Below are positions 47,478 to 58,838 of a DNA stretch of 64,000 nt, one piece after another. Position 1 is the stretch's first letter; every line of letters begins with the position of its first letter. A program made the translations under genes and the position numbers. A model generated the notes under the pieces. It ran no database searches and was not told the origin of the DNA. It was given only the letters and a program-made list of their open reading frames with translations. The DNA is taken from the NCBI GenBank assembly GCA_000827205.1, contig KN832555.1, positions 2,530,541 through 2,594,540 of the forward strand, written 5' to 3'. The stretch is from Plicaturopsis crispa FD-325 SS-3 (Eukaryota > Basidiomycota > Agaricomycetes > Amylocorticiales > Amylocorticiaceae).

Positions 47478-49243
47478 ATATTCTCTTTCGGTTATTACCT
47501 TGGACTAATGTCCAGCTACGTTCTTTTGTGTCTTTACTCAACTAAAGGCAAGATGTACTCAACTACATACAGTCTGTATTACATTCAAGACCCTAATGAT
47601 GATCGATCAACTGTTGTAAACGTTCTTTACGGTTGGGTTTCCAGGCAACTCAAAGTACAAAACAAAGTACGCTACAGAACATACCCGTAATGTAGGCATT
47701 ATACGGCCAGCACTTGGAGAAAGCAAACGTGAAATATGGCACGGTGACGACGACTGAGAAGTGTGAATTGTAACGAGGGAATTAAGGTATGTAAGTAGAA
47801 AAGCCGCCCTTAAATCCGTCGACCCTCACCCCGGGTGCCATCCGTTCAAGAATCAAAATGAAATATCACGGACATATGCGCCTGCCCGGCAGTCTCCTGG
47901 CCCTACGGGAAATTCCCCTTCACCGGTGTGTGGGCCGACCCATCATCACAGGCAGTTAGGACGCCGGGAAGTCGTAGCCTCGTGGAACGATCACGATTCA
48001 CCATACTAAGTACACTCATCATATCGGGTGCCAGTGGAAAAGGCCGAGTGCCATTTCATCATTAATGGAACATGGAGGTTGGCACCGAAGTGGCGATTAG
48101 AAAAGATGAGGGCGAGCTGAGCACGCAAGGAGTCGATCTGGGGTGTCTTAGTATGTGGCGCTGCTGTCGCATAAGAGCAGAGCAAAACGGCCCGAGGAGG
48201 CCGCGGACCCAGATCGCGTAGCGGAACCAAAAAATCGCCCATTGTCCGCCCAAATTCACATAAAAGTGTGGTATACATATATATATGCATAGAGCAAGCT
48301 ATATGAGCCTCGCACCAGCTACGTAGATCTTCACCCGGTCCAACTTCGCGCTGCAGTAGTCAGGCCACCCGATGATGTGAAACGAACGATGGATGCGCAC
48401 AAAGCAACCCCGCACCCGCCGCTCCTTTGTTCTCCCCTTCGTCGTTCTCCGGGTTCACATGCAAATTATCTGATGCCCCGGTGTGCGCGAAATGCATATG
48501 GTAGGTATATACCATCTGTCGGTCGGCACCTCCCAGTGCTGCACTGATCCGACCACAAGTCGGTACGCCCCATCGTCGTGGAACGTGCCGTGCTGCCAAT
48601 ATTCCTGCCCTCTTTCACCCCACCCACCCACCTACTTACTTATCCGGGGTGCTCTGACCTCTTCCTTATAAGTAACAACAACAACGGCGACCGAGCGATG
48701 CAGCACGAAAGGGCCGCCACGAGCCCCATTATTGCCAGTACCACTCTCTAGCACCCCCGCCCGGGCCACCAGGACCGTCGACGCCACTCGGTGCCCCGCC
48801 TGCGCGCGCGCTAGTCCTAGTCCTCGAGGCAGCCGAGAATACAAGGTGGATCGCCTGCATTGGTGAGTGTTGTTCGCGAAATTACTAGTATGGGCGTCTC
48901 TTTAGCGAGGGTCCGATATTCCGGGACCCACAAGGCCAAACAACCGGCTCTGGCTGGCTGGGGGTCGCGTTTTCTCTTTCTACTTTGAAGTCGCTTTTTA
49001 TCGATACGCGATGCGCTTTGACACATTTCGTGGTGCCCCGTCCGCATCTTTCTTCAGATAGGCCACCCAAGTCATCTTTGTATTATTCCTCCTATAAAAC
49101 ATAACGAGAACTACCCAACAAGAACTCATCACTGCGAACGAACACCCCGTCAGATATTTCCCATTTCTCACCGTCCCACGCTCACACACAAAGGTGAGCA
49201 GCACCCATACATCTTGTATGTGTCCATACTGACGTGCACGCAG
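47478..49243. other. Long intergenic stretch with promoter of the F-box/LRR gene
   Basis: About 1.77 kb with no supported gene. The left part is A/T-richer and holds the ABZ1 3' region. The right end contains a TATA box (TATAAAA at 49093-49099) and a 5' untranslated intron at 49194-49243 for the next gene. A C/A-rich tract lies near 48610-48640. Confidence 0.4.
49093..49099 (+). promoter_or_regulatory. TATA box of the F-box/LRR gene
   Basis: TATAAAA lies about 100 bases before a GTGAGC splice donor and about 150 before the ATG, in a good position for a core promoter element. Confidence 0.45.
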
Positions 49244-50989
49244 ATGTCGTCTCCCAGCACGCCGCCCACCGCCGCCGAAGCCGCACAGCGCCCCAAGATA
49301 ACCACGCCGGACCAATACCAAACGCAGCTGCTCGCCCAAAACTCCAAGTGGCTCGCATCGCAGCCGGAGCCGCAGCCCAACGACGACGTCTCCTGGGTGA
49401 AAGCGCGCACCGCGCAATCCAACACCGCCCTCGCCGTCGCCTGGGCCGCGCGCGACCAGCTCGCCGCGCAGCTCAAAGCCGCGCCCACGGACCCCGCGCT
49501 GAAAGCGCGCATGGTGGCGGGCGTCGCGCGGCTCATCGAGCACCGCGTCGAGCGCGAGCGCTTCTACTGGCGCACCTTCCCGCTCCTGCACCTCCCGCCC
49601 GAGATCCTCACGCACATCCTGCGCGCGGTCGTCTTCGGCGCCGCGGGCACCATCAAGGCCGCGTTCCAGCAGCGCACGCGCCTGACGTGGGTGTGCGGCC
49701 TCGTAAGGCGCGTGGCGATTGCGGATGTGCAGCTGTGGAATGGGATTTGGTTTAGGGACCCGCCGCCGTATGAGCGCTCGTTGACGTGGTTCGCGCGCGC
49801 GCAGGGGGCGCCGTTGGATATAAGGATAAATGAGAGGCTGGATGAGTGGAAGAATGGGGCGGCGGAGCATCCGTATACGAAGGAGCATATGGAGTGGTTG
49901 CTGGACCAGCTGTTCACGAAGTTCAGCCAGATCCGGTTGCTGACGATCACGGTTGACAACTGGCCGCCGTGTCTCGTCGTTCTGGACAGGCTGCGCAAAA
50001 TGGGCGAGAACAAGGATGTGGAGATGAACCTGGAGCGGTTCGAGCTGCATCGCTCGGGCAATCCGTATGTGTGGGTGGGGCCAGGACACGATGCGGAGCT
50101 CGATCGACATCCGATCGTCCTCTGCGGCGGGCGCGCCCCAAAGCTGAAGCACGTCACGCTGAACGGCGTACACGTCGACTGGTTCAAGTCCCCGCTCGCG
50201 AACCTCACCACGCTCGACATCCGCCGGCTCGCGGTCGACGTGTGTCCAAGCAGCAAGCGTTTCCGCGAACTGCTGTTTGGGTGCCCGAACCTGCACAAGT
50301 TGTGCCTCGACGGCGCGGGGCCGCGGATGGACAACTCCTTAGCGGGACGCATATTACCCGTCGACATACCATCGCTGGTCATCCTCGTGCTGGGCGACGT
50401 CATGCCCGAGTACGGCGTGTACCTCCTCGAGCATTTCCGCGCACCCAACATCCGGGACCTGACGCTGATGAACTTAACGGAGCACGACTACTCGCCCTTT
50501 CTCTACCGGCTCATCGGCAGCTGCAAGCAGGTGCGCATCCTGACGCTGTACAGCGTCGAGATCCCCGAGACACCCACCTCGAGGACGATGATCCCGCTCT
50601 GGCTGGACTCAATGCCCCTGGTGGTGTACCTGCGGATATGCAAAATCTCAGCAAACGTGATCAAGGCGTTCACGCTCGGGCGCGTCTCGCGGCCGGACCC
50701 CGCGGCCATGGACGTCGACTCGCAGCAGGGGCAGGCGGAGGAGAAGCTTGTGCCTGTGTGTCCGAAGATCAAGATCCTGGAGTACCAGATGATGCGTGCG
50801 AGCGACATTATCACGTTTGGGCTGCGGCGGAAGGACGTGGGGTTCCCGCTGTCGCGGATCTACGTGAATGCGCCGTGGGCGCCGCATGTGCGGAAGGAGG
50901 AGGCGGCGGAGATGTCGAAGATTGCGGTGCTGTACTATGCGCCTGTCGGGCTGAACACGGACGAGCAGCGTGCGGCGTTGAACTCGTGA
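49244..50989 (+). CDS. F-box/leucine-rich-repeat-like protein, single coding exon
   Basis: Protein of 581 residues. An N-terminal helical region (KARMVAGVARLIEHRVERER) leads to an F-box-like motif FPLLHLPPEILTHILRAVVF, then TRLTWVCGLVRRVAIADVQL WNGI, a common pattern in Agaricomycete F-box proteins. The rest has irregular leucine-rich repeats (LKHVTLNGVHVDWF, LTTLDIRRLAVDV, LHKLCLDGAGPRM, IRDLTLMNLTEHDY, VRILTLYSVEIPE). It probably presents targets to an SCF ubiquitin ligase. The start ATG is at 49244-49246, directly after an intron acceptor. GC content is high and codons are biased, which opens long spurious frames on the other strand. TGA at 50987-50989. Confidence 0.82.
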   Translation: MSSPSTPPTAAEAAQRPKITTPDQYQTQLLAQNSKWLASQPEPQPNDDVSWVKARTAQSNTALAVAWAARDQLAAQLKAAPTDPALKARMVAGVARLIEHRVERERFYWRTFPLLHLPPEILTHILRAVVFGAAGTIKAAFQQRTRLTWVCGLVRRVAIADVQLWNGIWFRDPPPYERSLTWFARAQGAPLDIRINERLDEWKNGAAEHPYTKEHMEWLLDQLFTKFSQIRLLTITVDNWPPCLVVLDRLRKMGENKDVEMNLERFELHRSGNPYVWVGPGHDAELDRHPIVLCGGRAPKLKHVTLNGVHVDWFKSPLANLTTLDIRRLAVDVCPSSKRFRELLFGCPNLHKLCLDGAGPRMDNSLAGRILPVDIPSLVILVLGDVMPEYGVYLLEHFRAPNIRDLTLMNLTEHDYSPFLYRLIGSCKQVRILTLYSVEIPETPTSRTMIPLWLDSMPLVVYLRICKISANVIKAFTLGRVSRPDPAAMDVDSQQGQAEEKLVPVCPKIKILEYQMMRASDIITFGLRRKDVGFPLSRIYVNAPWAPHVRKEEAAEMSKIAVLYYAPVGLNTDEQRAALNS

Positions 50990-51297
50990 GGCGGGCACTG
51001 TTTGGACTAGGAGGATGGTGCTGTGGGATGGAAGGAAGACATGAACGCCCCAAGTATGATACACAATGTACTCACCGCTAATACGTTATATCTCAATCGT
51101 CGCTTTTTTGCTTCAAAATTCGCTATGTTTTTGTCGAACGAGCACTCAATTTCGCTACTTATGTTTTTTGAACGACGCCTCAAGAATCATGTGACGAAAC
51201 GCGCGATGGTTGCACGTGCGCGTCCAATGTATGTTTACAATTTAGAGCGTTTCTCTACGCAACCACCACAACCATCTCACCTTTGCCATTGCCAGCC

Positions 51298-52156
51298 ATG
51301 GCTCTTCCTCTTCGCCCGTCCTCTTCATCCTCCTCCGTCTCCAGCTCCGTACAAAGTCCAGACCCAGACGCGCAGCAGCCCAGGAGACGCGTGTCGCCCG
51401 CTCAACGTCGCGCACTCCAGATGCTCTTCGACGCGAAGACACACCCGACAAAGGAGGATAGGCAGGCTCTTGCTGATGAGATCGGGATGTAAGTGCTAGC
51501 TTTGATTTCTCTTGGTAATTTGAACTAAGCCGTTCTATGCATTCAGGGAGTTGAAGGCCGTGTCGGTCTGGTTCCAGAACCGACGACAAACAGCCAAGAA
51601 GCGTGCATCCGTACGCAGCCCCACGTCCAACCCACCCACCCCATCCCTCTCATCCTCCTCCTCCTCTTCATCTTCCACCACTCTCCGCCCTACCCTATCA
51701 CTCGACTCCATCGCATCCCTCTCCGAACGCCCCACCCTCCCTTTCCACTCCCGACCGCCACTATCTCCGCGCTCAGCCGGAGACCTCCTGTCACACATGC
51801 CGTCGTCGCCGATTTTGCCACCGACGTCTCCGAGCGTGGACACCGCGCGCCTGTCCGTGCTCCCGAGGCGCTCCAAGACGATGCGCTCGCTCGAGTGGGC
51901 GTGCGCGAAGGCGCGTGCGGGTGCGGGCGGTAGGGAGAACATCCCCCCGAGCCCGGTGTACGAGACGGACGAGGGCACAAACACGGATACGGAGGTGGAG
52001 GAGGCTGTGACGCCGGACGCGAGCGCGCACTTGTCTATGCTGCCCGCGTTTGCGTGGAAGGGCAAGGGCAAGATGAAGGGGGAGGAGGGGCAGCAGGAGC
52101 AGGAATTCGAAGACGTCGACGCGGCGATGGTGCTGCTCGGCTTCATGCGCCAGTAA
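51298..52156 (+). CDS. Homeobox transcription factor
   Basis: Two exons joined by a 56-nt intron (51490-51545). The protein of about 266 residues has a Ser-rich start, then a homeodomain of about 60 residues: RRRVSPAQRRALQMLFDAKT, then LADEIGMELKAVSVWFQNRR and QTAKKR. The third helix WFQNRRQTAKK is the DNA-recognition helix; Gln after RR (position 54-like) is unusual. The rest is Ser/Pro-rich and disordered, with an acidic DEGTNTDTEVEEAVTPD stretch. It is a typical 60-residue homeodomain with no TALE insertion, and no partner homeodomain gene lies beside it, so it is unlikely to be the mating-type pair. TAA at 52154-52156. Confidence 0.9.
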
Positions 52157-52636
52157 CGAAACGACCATCACGATTCACAAACGAGCCCTAAAACACGAAG
52201 AGAAGGAGGAGGAGGCGCAGATGTTGTACGCTCGCTCGAGTCTGCACCCGGCATTTTTATTGGTTACTTATATCGAAGTTGGTTACTTATATTGATTTGA
52301 AGACGCTGTTTTGTTTTTGTTTTGTTTGAATCCTGTCTACATATTCTCCTACATACATCTTGCATTGCATTAAGCATTATTGGTTCTGTACATAGCATTT
52401 GTTTTGACTTCATCGCACATTGCAATATCACTTGTATACCCCCATACTATCGTACACCTCTCAGCGTGTTGACGCGGCGGATGTTCGCGTCAGGTCCTGG
52501 TCGCGCGGCGTGCTATTCAAGTAAGTAGTTCTGTATTCGTTTGCAACGCGCGTCCTACTCGCCAATCAACTTCCACTCACTAGTTCATGCGTGAATACGA
52601 CTTACCAGTATATCATCCATGCACACCAACACGATG

Positions 52637-53242
52637 CTATCTTGCATTCAATTGAGCCCGGTTCGCGCGCCGCACGAGGCGGTTGACACGCTCGCAGCTC
52701 TCCATGCGCGACTCCATCATGCGCTCGAAGAGTTCTAGCATCGCCACGCGCGTATCCGCTTTCTCTGCGACTCTCTCGGCGTCTCTGCGCGCAATATCAC
52801 CTCGAGCTCTCACCGCACGCTTAGTACGGGCAGAGATCCCGGAAAGCTCGAGCTTGAACCCGCGCTTCCGCCGCGCCCAGGTCGACGCGGGCGGGGACGG
52901 CGAGTGCTGCTCCTCTTTGACGCCGCCGCATGGAGTGTCTGACTCTGAGTCTTCGCGGTCATCCGGCGCTGGTAGGCGCGGGAGTTGGAGTTGAAGTTCC
53001 TCGGATGGGGTACTATTAGAATTGGGCGCGGATATAGTAGATATGGGCGCAGATGGGGATGGTGTGTCCGAGTCGGTCAAGTAGGCGAGCTCGAGCGCCG
53101 CGCGCGTGCGGTACACCCACATCCGCTCCTGGTGATAAAACGCGACCAGCGAGTCGAGCGTGCGGACCGTAGACAGGTACCGGTCACCTGTACTCGCTAG
53201 CCCGAGGGATGTGGTAGGTAATGGCTTGGGTGCGTTTGCCAT
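52637..53242 (-). CDS. Unrecognised protein, 201 residues, single exon
   Basis: Starts MANAPKPLPTTSLGLASTGD. An N-terminal helical part, RYLSTVRTLDSLVAFYHQER then MWVYRTRAALELAY, is followed by a Ser/Pro/acidic linker (SDTPSPSAPISTISAP) and a strongly basic, helix-prone C-terminal part (RRKRGFKLELSGISARTKRA through RVNRLVRRANRAQLNAR). The Arg-rich end could bind nucleic acid or form a coiled coil. No family recognised. The ATG at 53240-53242 and stop at 52637-52639 bound an uninterrupted frame. It sits between the homeobox gene (convergent) and a long gap. Confidence 0.6.
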   Translation of the reverse strand: MANAPKPLPTTSLGLASTGDRYLSTVRTLDSLVAFYHQERMWVYRTRAALELAYLTDSDTPSPSAPISTISAPNSNSTPSEELQLQLPRLPAPDDREDSESDTPCGGVKEEQHSPSPPASTWARRKRGFKLELSGISARTKRAVRARGDIARRDAERVAEKADTRVAMLELFERMMESRMESCERVNRLVRRANRAQLNAR

Positions 53243-54854
53243 GATGACTAGAAATTGAATGTAACGTCAAGCTGTTAGGACGGGGAAACGGAAACGGGGA
53301 AATGTGGGGTAGCAAGCGTTACCTGCCAGTACTAGAGGCACTTATCATGGCAAGGGGAGAGGACTGCGGCGGGCCTAGAGACGCCATGAGCGTATTTAAT
53401 CTCGTGTTTGAACTTTGTGCGGTCGAGACAGGAAAGGTTGAGGACTTGGAAAGTGGTAGAAACGTCTACGCCTCGCGATCGGGCCACGGCACCGTCTCGG
53501 CTCGTCCCTCGTGAGTCGTAGCCAATCACAGTCCAGCGGAATCCGTACACGGAGTCTTTTAATTAATTAATTTCCGTCTCGAGACTCTCAGCTTGTCAAA
53601 TACCACAACGTTAACCTTCATTGCTAAGTACCAGAATGGCTCTCCTTGAGCAGCTGCCAGAGGTGCATTATTCGACAATATACAATGTCCGATGCACAGG
53701 CGGCGCCATGGCATTTCCCCGTGCGGTGTCACCCGCGTCTAACGACGCCCAGCCCACTTCTAGAGCGGCAGGCAGATGCAGGAGGTCCCTCCCCTTGAGC
53801 TTGACCTGTGCGGTCTATGCCATAACAGGCCGTAATGAACCTCCGAGGAGGGACACTACCAGGGCTTCGGGTCATCCCAAGCCAATCCTGGGGCCCAAGC
53901 AGTACGTCTACTCAACTTCGCGGCGCGTACACTCGTAACTTGGACAATGTCTTATTGACAGATCGGCTACATATGGATGTTTACAGTGTCATGAGTATGC
54001 CTGCAGAAGAGCATGGCCGAGACTGTTGCTCTTTAGCTTGCATGGATGGCCAGCCCATCGCCCTTGATTACCCTCTAGACTGAGTCAAGACCTACGGCGT
54101 CTACCCATCCCCATACGCACAAGAAGGAGGCATCCATCTCGTCGCTTGACATGTTTCAGTCGTGGACTCTCTTGCGCCAGTGATGTGTGGATCGCGCTTT
54201 TCTACACACTGCACTTGCGCGTTTCTCAGCGCCAATTTGGCCATGGTTTCGTGCGTTCTTTTCTTTCCCCCTTGTTGCCCTGTTGAACATGTTCTGTGGC
54301 CTTTCTAGCTCATTTGCTGACTGCTGACGAAGAAGTAGTTCAAGAAATGGCGCGTGGAGATCGTGAAGCCCCCGGCGGTCGCGTTTCCAGCTAGTTGGTC
54401 GCCACCCAACGTAGCAGGACTCCTTCTATGTAGGCTATATTTTCAGGTTCGCCGTCCCATATCTCAAGTGACTACTGTTAACGACTCGAAATACAACGCT
54501 CTGGAGGACCCATTCCGACTCAATTCCGACACGATTCCGACTCGGACGACTGTAGTGGTGCATTCTTACGCCGTACGGTGTTCACACAATCCTTTCTGCT
54601 TGGTCTACAGGGACTCTACACTGTACTACCGATGTGGAGGAGTTCTAGACGTTTTGTCGCTCAACAAAACCGACCCCGTGCTCTGTGCTGCTCTGGCCGA
54701 CCCGTCACCGAACGGAAACTGTGGAGCTCGGTCTCAGGCACTCTGAGGATGCGCCCTGGAATCGCATTATATAAGGTGCCGTCGAGGCCTTCATCGTCAG
54801 CAGGTATCGTGTCAGGGCTGCCCCCCAACAACCATCACCTCATCACTTCACAAG
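53243..54854. other. Long intergenic stretch, no supported gene
   Basis: About 1.6 kb. Frames of 100-130 codons at 53621-53938 and 54354-54746 show no domain; the second starts only at GTG. An AATTAATTAATT run lies near 53560. No terminal inverted repeats or tRNA found. The right end holds the promoter of the methyltransferase gene. Confidence 0.4.
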
Positions 54855-55664
54855 ATGGCCTCCACTACCAGCCCCGCACCCATACCCGCCGCCCCACACC
54901 CCCTCGCCTCACAGCCCTCCGTGCGCGCGGTGCTCGATCGACTGCACGCGCTGTCGCTCGTCCAGGAGGAGCAGCTCCACGCGCGGCACGCCCACTTCCC
55001 CACACACGACGGCGAGAAGAAGATCTACGAGGAGCAGCTCGTCGCGCTGGATGAGGATAAGGCGCGGGATATGTACCTGATATTGCGCGCGATGGGGGCG
55101 AGAAGGGTTGTAGAAGGTACTTACCGCGCTGCCTCTCCCTCGTGATTCAGACAGGGAGCTAAGGCACGCCGATTTCTAATAGCTGGTACCTCGTACGGCG
55201 TCTCCCTCATCTGGATCCTCGCCGCCGTTCTCGAAAACGAGCGTCTCTCCTCCTCATCCCCTTCCCCCAGTGCGCACCCCGCCCTCGTCATCGGCACAGA
55301 GAACGAGCCCTCCAAAGCCACGCGTGCCCTCTCCCACGTCCGCTCAGCCTTCAGCGCCCTCCCACCCCCGCTCGCCCTCCTCGAGGGCGACCTCCTCGCC
55401 ACGCTCCCCGCCGCCAGCCTCCCCGAGCGCTCCATAGACGCACTGCTCTTGGATATATGGTCCCCCCTCGCGCTGCCGACGCTGAAGATCCTCCTGCCGA
55501 AATTAAGGGTGGGGGCGGTGGTGTTTGTTGATAATACGGCTTCGTCGGAGGATCGGTATAGGGAGTTGTTGACGTTTTTGAGGGAGCAGGGGAGTGGGTT
55601 CTTGTCCTCGACGCTCCCGCATTCTGGGGGGTTTAATTTGTCTGTTTATGTTGGGAGTGAGTGA
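54855..55664 (+). CDS. SAM-dependent O-methyltransferase (class I, catechol-type)
   Basis: Two exons, with an intron at about 55116-55182. The start MASTTSPAPIPAAPHPLASQ precedes the helical PSVRAVLDRLHALSLVQEEQ and EKKIYEEQLVALDEDKARDM. SAM-binding motif I spans the intron as GARRVVEAGTSYGVSLIW. VIGTENEPSKATRAL (motif II-like acidic residue) and DALLLDIWSPLALPTLKILL follow, then RVGAVVFVDNT, the usual metal/substrate-loop Asp-Asn. It ends SGGFNLSVYVGSE, TGA at 55662-55664. It belongs with the O-methyltransferase family 3 group, which methylates small phenolics or similar molecules; substrate unknown. Confidence 0.82.
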
Positions 55665-56045
55665 GGAGGGTTTCATGGACTTTAAAAAATGCTCCGCTAT
55701 TGTATCACTACTACTTATCGTTGTATAACATCTCTGTACTATCTTCAACACGATAGTCCGAAGCCAGTCCAAATATTATCGCTAAGTTTCAACCGACCGG
55801 CCGTGCTGCACATTTTCAGTGGCACTGGGACGTCGAGGCTGGACGATGCACATGGAGCTCTCAATCGAATCGCAAACGCGCTAATATATTGAAAACCTTA
55901 CAAGTATCGAAACATAACCTACCGTTACTACGATAACTAGAACAGCAACACCCAACCTATCCGTACAACCAAACCGTACCGTGCCCAATAGCACCCTATC
56001 ACAAACAAAGCGAATGTCCGAACACGACCGACGTCCAACATCTAT
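55665..56045. other. Intergenic, convergent gene ends
   Basis: About 380 A/T-richer bases between the methyltransferase and PB1-protein stops. Nothing recognised. Confidence 0.4.
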
Positions 56046-58602
56046 TTAGTGCCAGGCGCCGGGAATCTCCCTATTCCGTGTGCCCGAGCCAGAGGCAACG
56101 GGGGGCTTGGGCGAGAGGGCGAGGAGCTCCTCAAGCAGTGTGGTGACGATGTTGTCCTCGTCGTCCTTCGTGGCTGCGGCTTTCGCAGGCAACTGCCTCT
56201 TGATCTTCTCCGTGATCACAGGGTACGCGTTCTCCGTGAATCCCATCTGAGGTAGCAAGCAAATTAGTACATGTTCGTTGCTTAGAGGGTTAGGGAAACG
56301 TACATCAGCGAGACGCCGGATGATGCGCTGGATAGAGCGCGACTCCCCGCTTTCGGCAGCGTTGCTGTTCGGCAGGCGGCGCGCACCGGGGTACGTGCCA
56401 TGCCTACGCGGGACGTTGAACATCTCGAGCTGCGGGAAGTTTCCCCTCGCGCTGCTGACGAGCTGAGTGACCGGCGGTTGCGGCACAGTGGAAGGGGCCA
56501 GCGAAGACGGTCCATCCACCGGCTTGGGCGGGATGACGGGAGGGACCTGGGTCTGTTGACTGGCACCCGGAGTGTTTCTGGAAAAACAATGAAGTCAGCA
56601 TATGCAAAAAAACAGACGGTGAAAAAATTACGCACACTTCACTTGTACCAGTGCGGCGTTCCCGCTGTTCCTTCTCCCTCTTCTTCGCCTCGCGCTCCCG
56701 GCGGTACCGCTCCTTCTCTGCCTTGTACAGCGCCTTCGCCGCCTCGACCTGGGCCCGCGAGTCCATGTGAGAGGGCGCCCTCTCGAATGGGCCGGGGAAT
56801 GTGCCGCCCCACCTGTCACCCGAGTCCCAGGCGTGCGGCGGAGTCCAGAAGGTACCCATCTCATGCGGGGGCGGGAACGACCAGCTAGGCAGGTCACTGA
56901 ACGGGGGAAGGGGAGGAGGCGGAGGCGGGATGGTGGATCCGGGCGGACCAGGGTGAGGAGGGGGCGGACCATGGTGGTGGTGGTGGTGACGGTGGCCGTC
57001 GAAGGGAGGAGGGCCGGGCTGCATGTGGGGAGGTAGACCGGGAACATGCGGAGGGGGTCCGTGCATGTGAGGCCCGCCGTGCATATGGGGTCCGCGCGGT
57101 GGGCCGCCACGCATTCCCCTATGACCCATAGGGCCACCGAAAGGACCACCGTGGGGAGGAGGTCCAGGCGGGGGTCGGAAACGTCCTACGCCGCAAAAGG
57201 GAGGCGGACCATGGTGATTCCACGATGGAAACGCGTCGCGGTCAGGAAAATCGTCGCCGCTGTCGAAGGGCGGATAAGGGTCACCACTAGGCGACGGGGG
57301 ACGATCAAAATCCTCAGGTGCAGCGGGATTCGCCTCCCGCGCGGAAGCCGACTGAAAATTACGAGGAGTCGAAGAACCGCCAGCAACGGCTCCAAGGGTT
57401 CTGAAGACACTGCCAAGGGCCTCTGCGACTCTGCGGCCCGCCTCTTCCTCGGTAACACGGCGGATCTCCTCCGCAGCCAAGCCAGTCTGCTCGTGCGCAG
57501 ACCGGCGTATGTCCTCGGCTGCACGGCTGATAGCGTCACGGTGGGACGCCCAATAGGTGCCGTTGGAGGCATTGCGTACTATGTTGCGAACACCTTCAGA
57601 CAATTCTGGGTGGGCGGCAAAGGTGTTGGTCAATGCGTTCAATAGCACCGCCACATCATTGGAGAGCGATGCGGCGGGTGTGGGAGTGTCGGCAGAGTCA
57701 AAGTCGGGGAGGGGAGGGTCAGGGATGGCGTCGTCATTTTCGACGCGGGAAATTTCAGCGGACTCCACCTTGGGGGAAGGAACGTGCACAGCATTCGCTC
57801 GGGGAGTACTCTCAATGGGCGCTTCCTCAAGAGGTACGACGGTGCTAGCCGGGGTGTCGCGAGGGGTGGAGAGTCTGGTGGATGCGGGCCTGGCAGTGGC
57901 ATCGCTGCGGCCATCGTTGCTGACATCGTAGACGTGGACGGGATGTTTCTTGGATTCGTCGGCAGCGAGGACGGAGCCGGTCGAGGATACGCCATCGGAC
58001 TCGGCGCGCGCTTTGCCTTTACCCTTCACATCGGCCGTAAGGCCAATCAAGTCCGACTCCATGGAGGTGTCGGGACCAAGCTCGCTCTCCGTAGTCGAGC
58101 CTGCACCATCCCTACCTCTGCCACCTGAGACGCTGTTGGTTTCGCTATCAACCGTCTCGACATACGCGTGCGGGCTAGGCGGCCCGAAAATACCGTCTGC
58201 GAGCATGTTCCCCAGGCCAGGAATGCGCTGCCAGTCATCTTCAACTTCGAAAATGACCGGCTCCTGGCCAAAGGTGTCGCGGTTGTTGCGAGGAGTGTCG
58301 GGCAGCGACTTGCCACCCTCCGATCGCGAATCCCGCAGGGACCTCAAATCCTGAACGACGAACTTGATTGGGGCGCCCGGCTGGTGCGAGACCTGGTAGA
58401 ACTCCTGCAGCTCTTCCTCTGAGCTGAGGGTGACTTCATCGCCGTCGCTATCAACATAGGAAACGCCAATCTTCTCGATAGGAATGCCATAGAGCGCCTC
58501 GATCTTTGTGGCGAGGGCGAACCAGGTAGGATTGTCGGGGAAAGTGATACGGCGGGTCAAGCCGTCCGGCTTTGTGAGCTTGAACTGAGTATTGGCAGAC
58601 AT
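56046..58602 (-). CDS. PB1-domain protein with C-terminal UBA-like domain; candidate autophagy receptor
   Basis: About 800 residues in three exons. Residues 5-85 form a PB1 domain: basic start FKLTKPDGLTRRITF, then the acidic OPCA block SYVDSDGDEVTLSSEEELQE, so both faces needed for polymerisation are visible. At residues 121-127, after an acidic run, is EDDWQRI, an LIR/AIM-like W-x-x-I. A long disordered part follows, then amphipathic helices (RDAISRAAEDIRRSAHEQTG) and a His/Gly/Pro-rich stretch with a run of six His. A charged coiled coil comes next (VEAAKALYKAEKERYRRERE). The C-terminal exon pair gives RIIRRLADMGFTENAYPVIT then DNIVTTLLEELLAL, three helices with the MGF signature of UBA domains. 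No ZZ or NBR1 four-Trp domain is seen. The function is inference from this layout. Confidence 0.82.
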
Positions 58603-58644
58603 GAGCGTTGAGAGCAGGGTGGAGTAGCGCCGAGGCCGTACTGC

Positions 58645-58653
58645 TTTATATAT
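58645..58653 (-). promoter_or_regulatory. TATA-like box of the PB1-protein gene
   Basis: Reads ATATATAAA on the minus strand, about 43-51 bases before the ATG. This is close to the start, so a short 5' leader would be required. Confidence 0.3.
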
Positions 58654-58838
58654 CGAGTCGTCAGAGTTCCCACGCTGCGGATTAGATTCCCTGAAATTGT
58701 GGCGCGGGCGTCTGCTGCGCCGCACCAACGATGACTCGCAAAAGCGCAGTAACGGAACACACTGGAATACGTTCGATATGTAGCGCTCACGGCGTTTACA
58801 ATAATGGTACAAGTACGACTTTCATGGGGCCTACGCGT

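Noticed and set aside
48998-50296. 432-codon and other long minus-strand frames over the F-box/LRR gene
   Set aside because: GC-rich biased coding on the plus strand explains them. The antisense translation is Arg/His/Pro-rich without domains.
51298-53242. Homeobox gene as part of the mating-type A locus
   Set aside because: Only one homeodomain gene is present, it is of the 60-residue type, and no divergent HD1/HD2 pair or mip-like flanking gene is seen.
54354-54746. 130-codon plus-strand frame in the 53-55 kb gap
   Set aside because: Starts only at GTG, has no domain, and no splice partner that makes sense.
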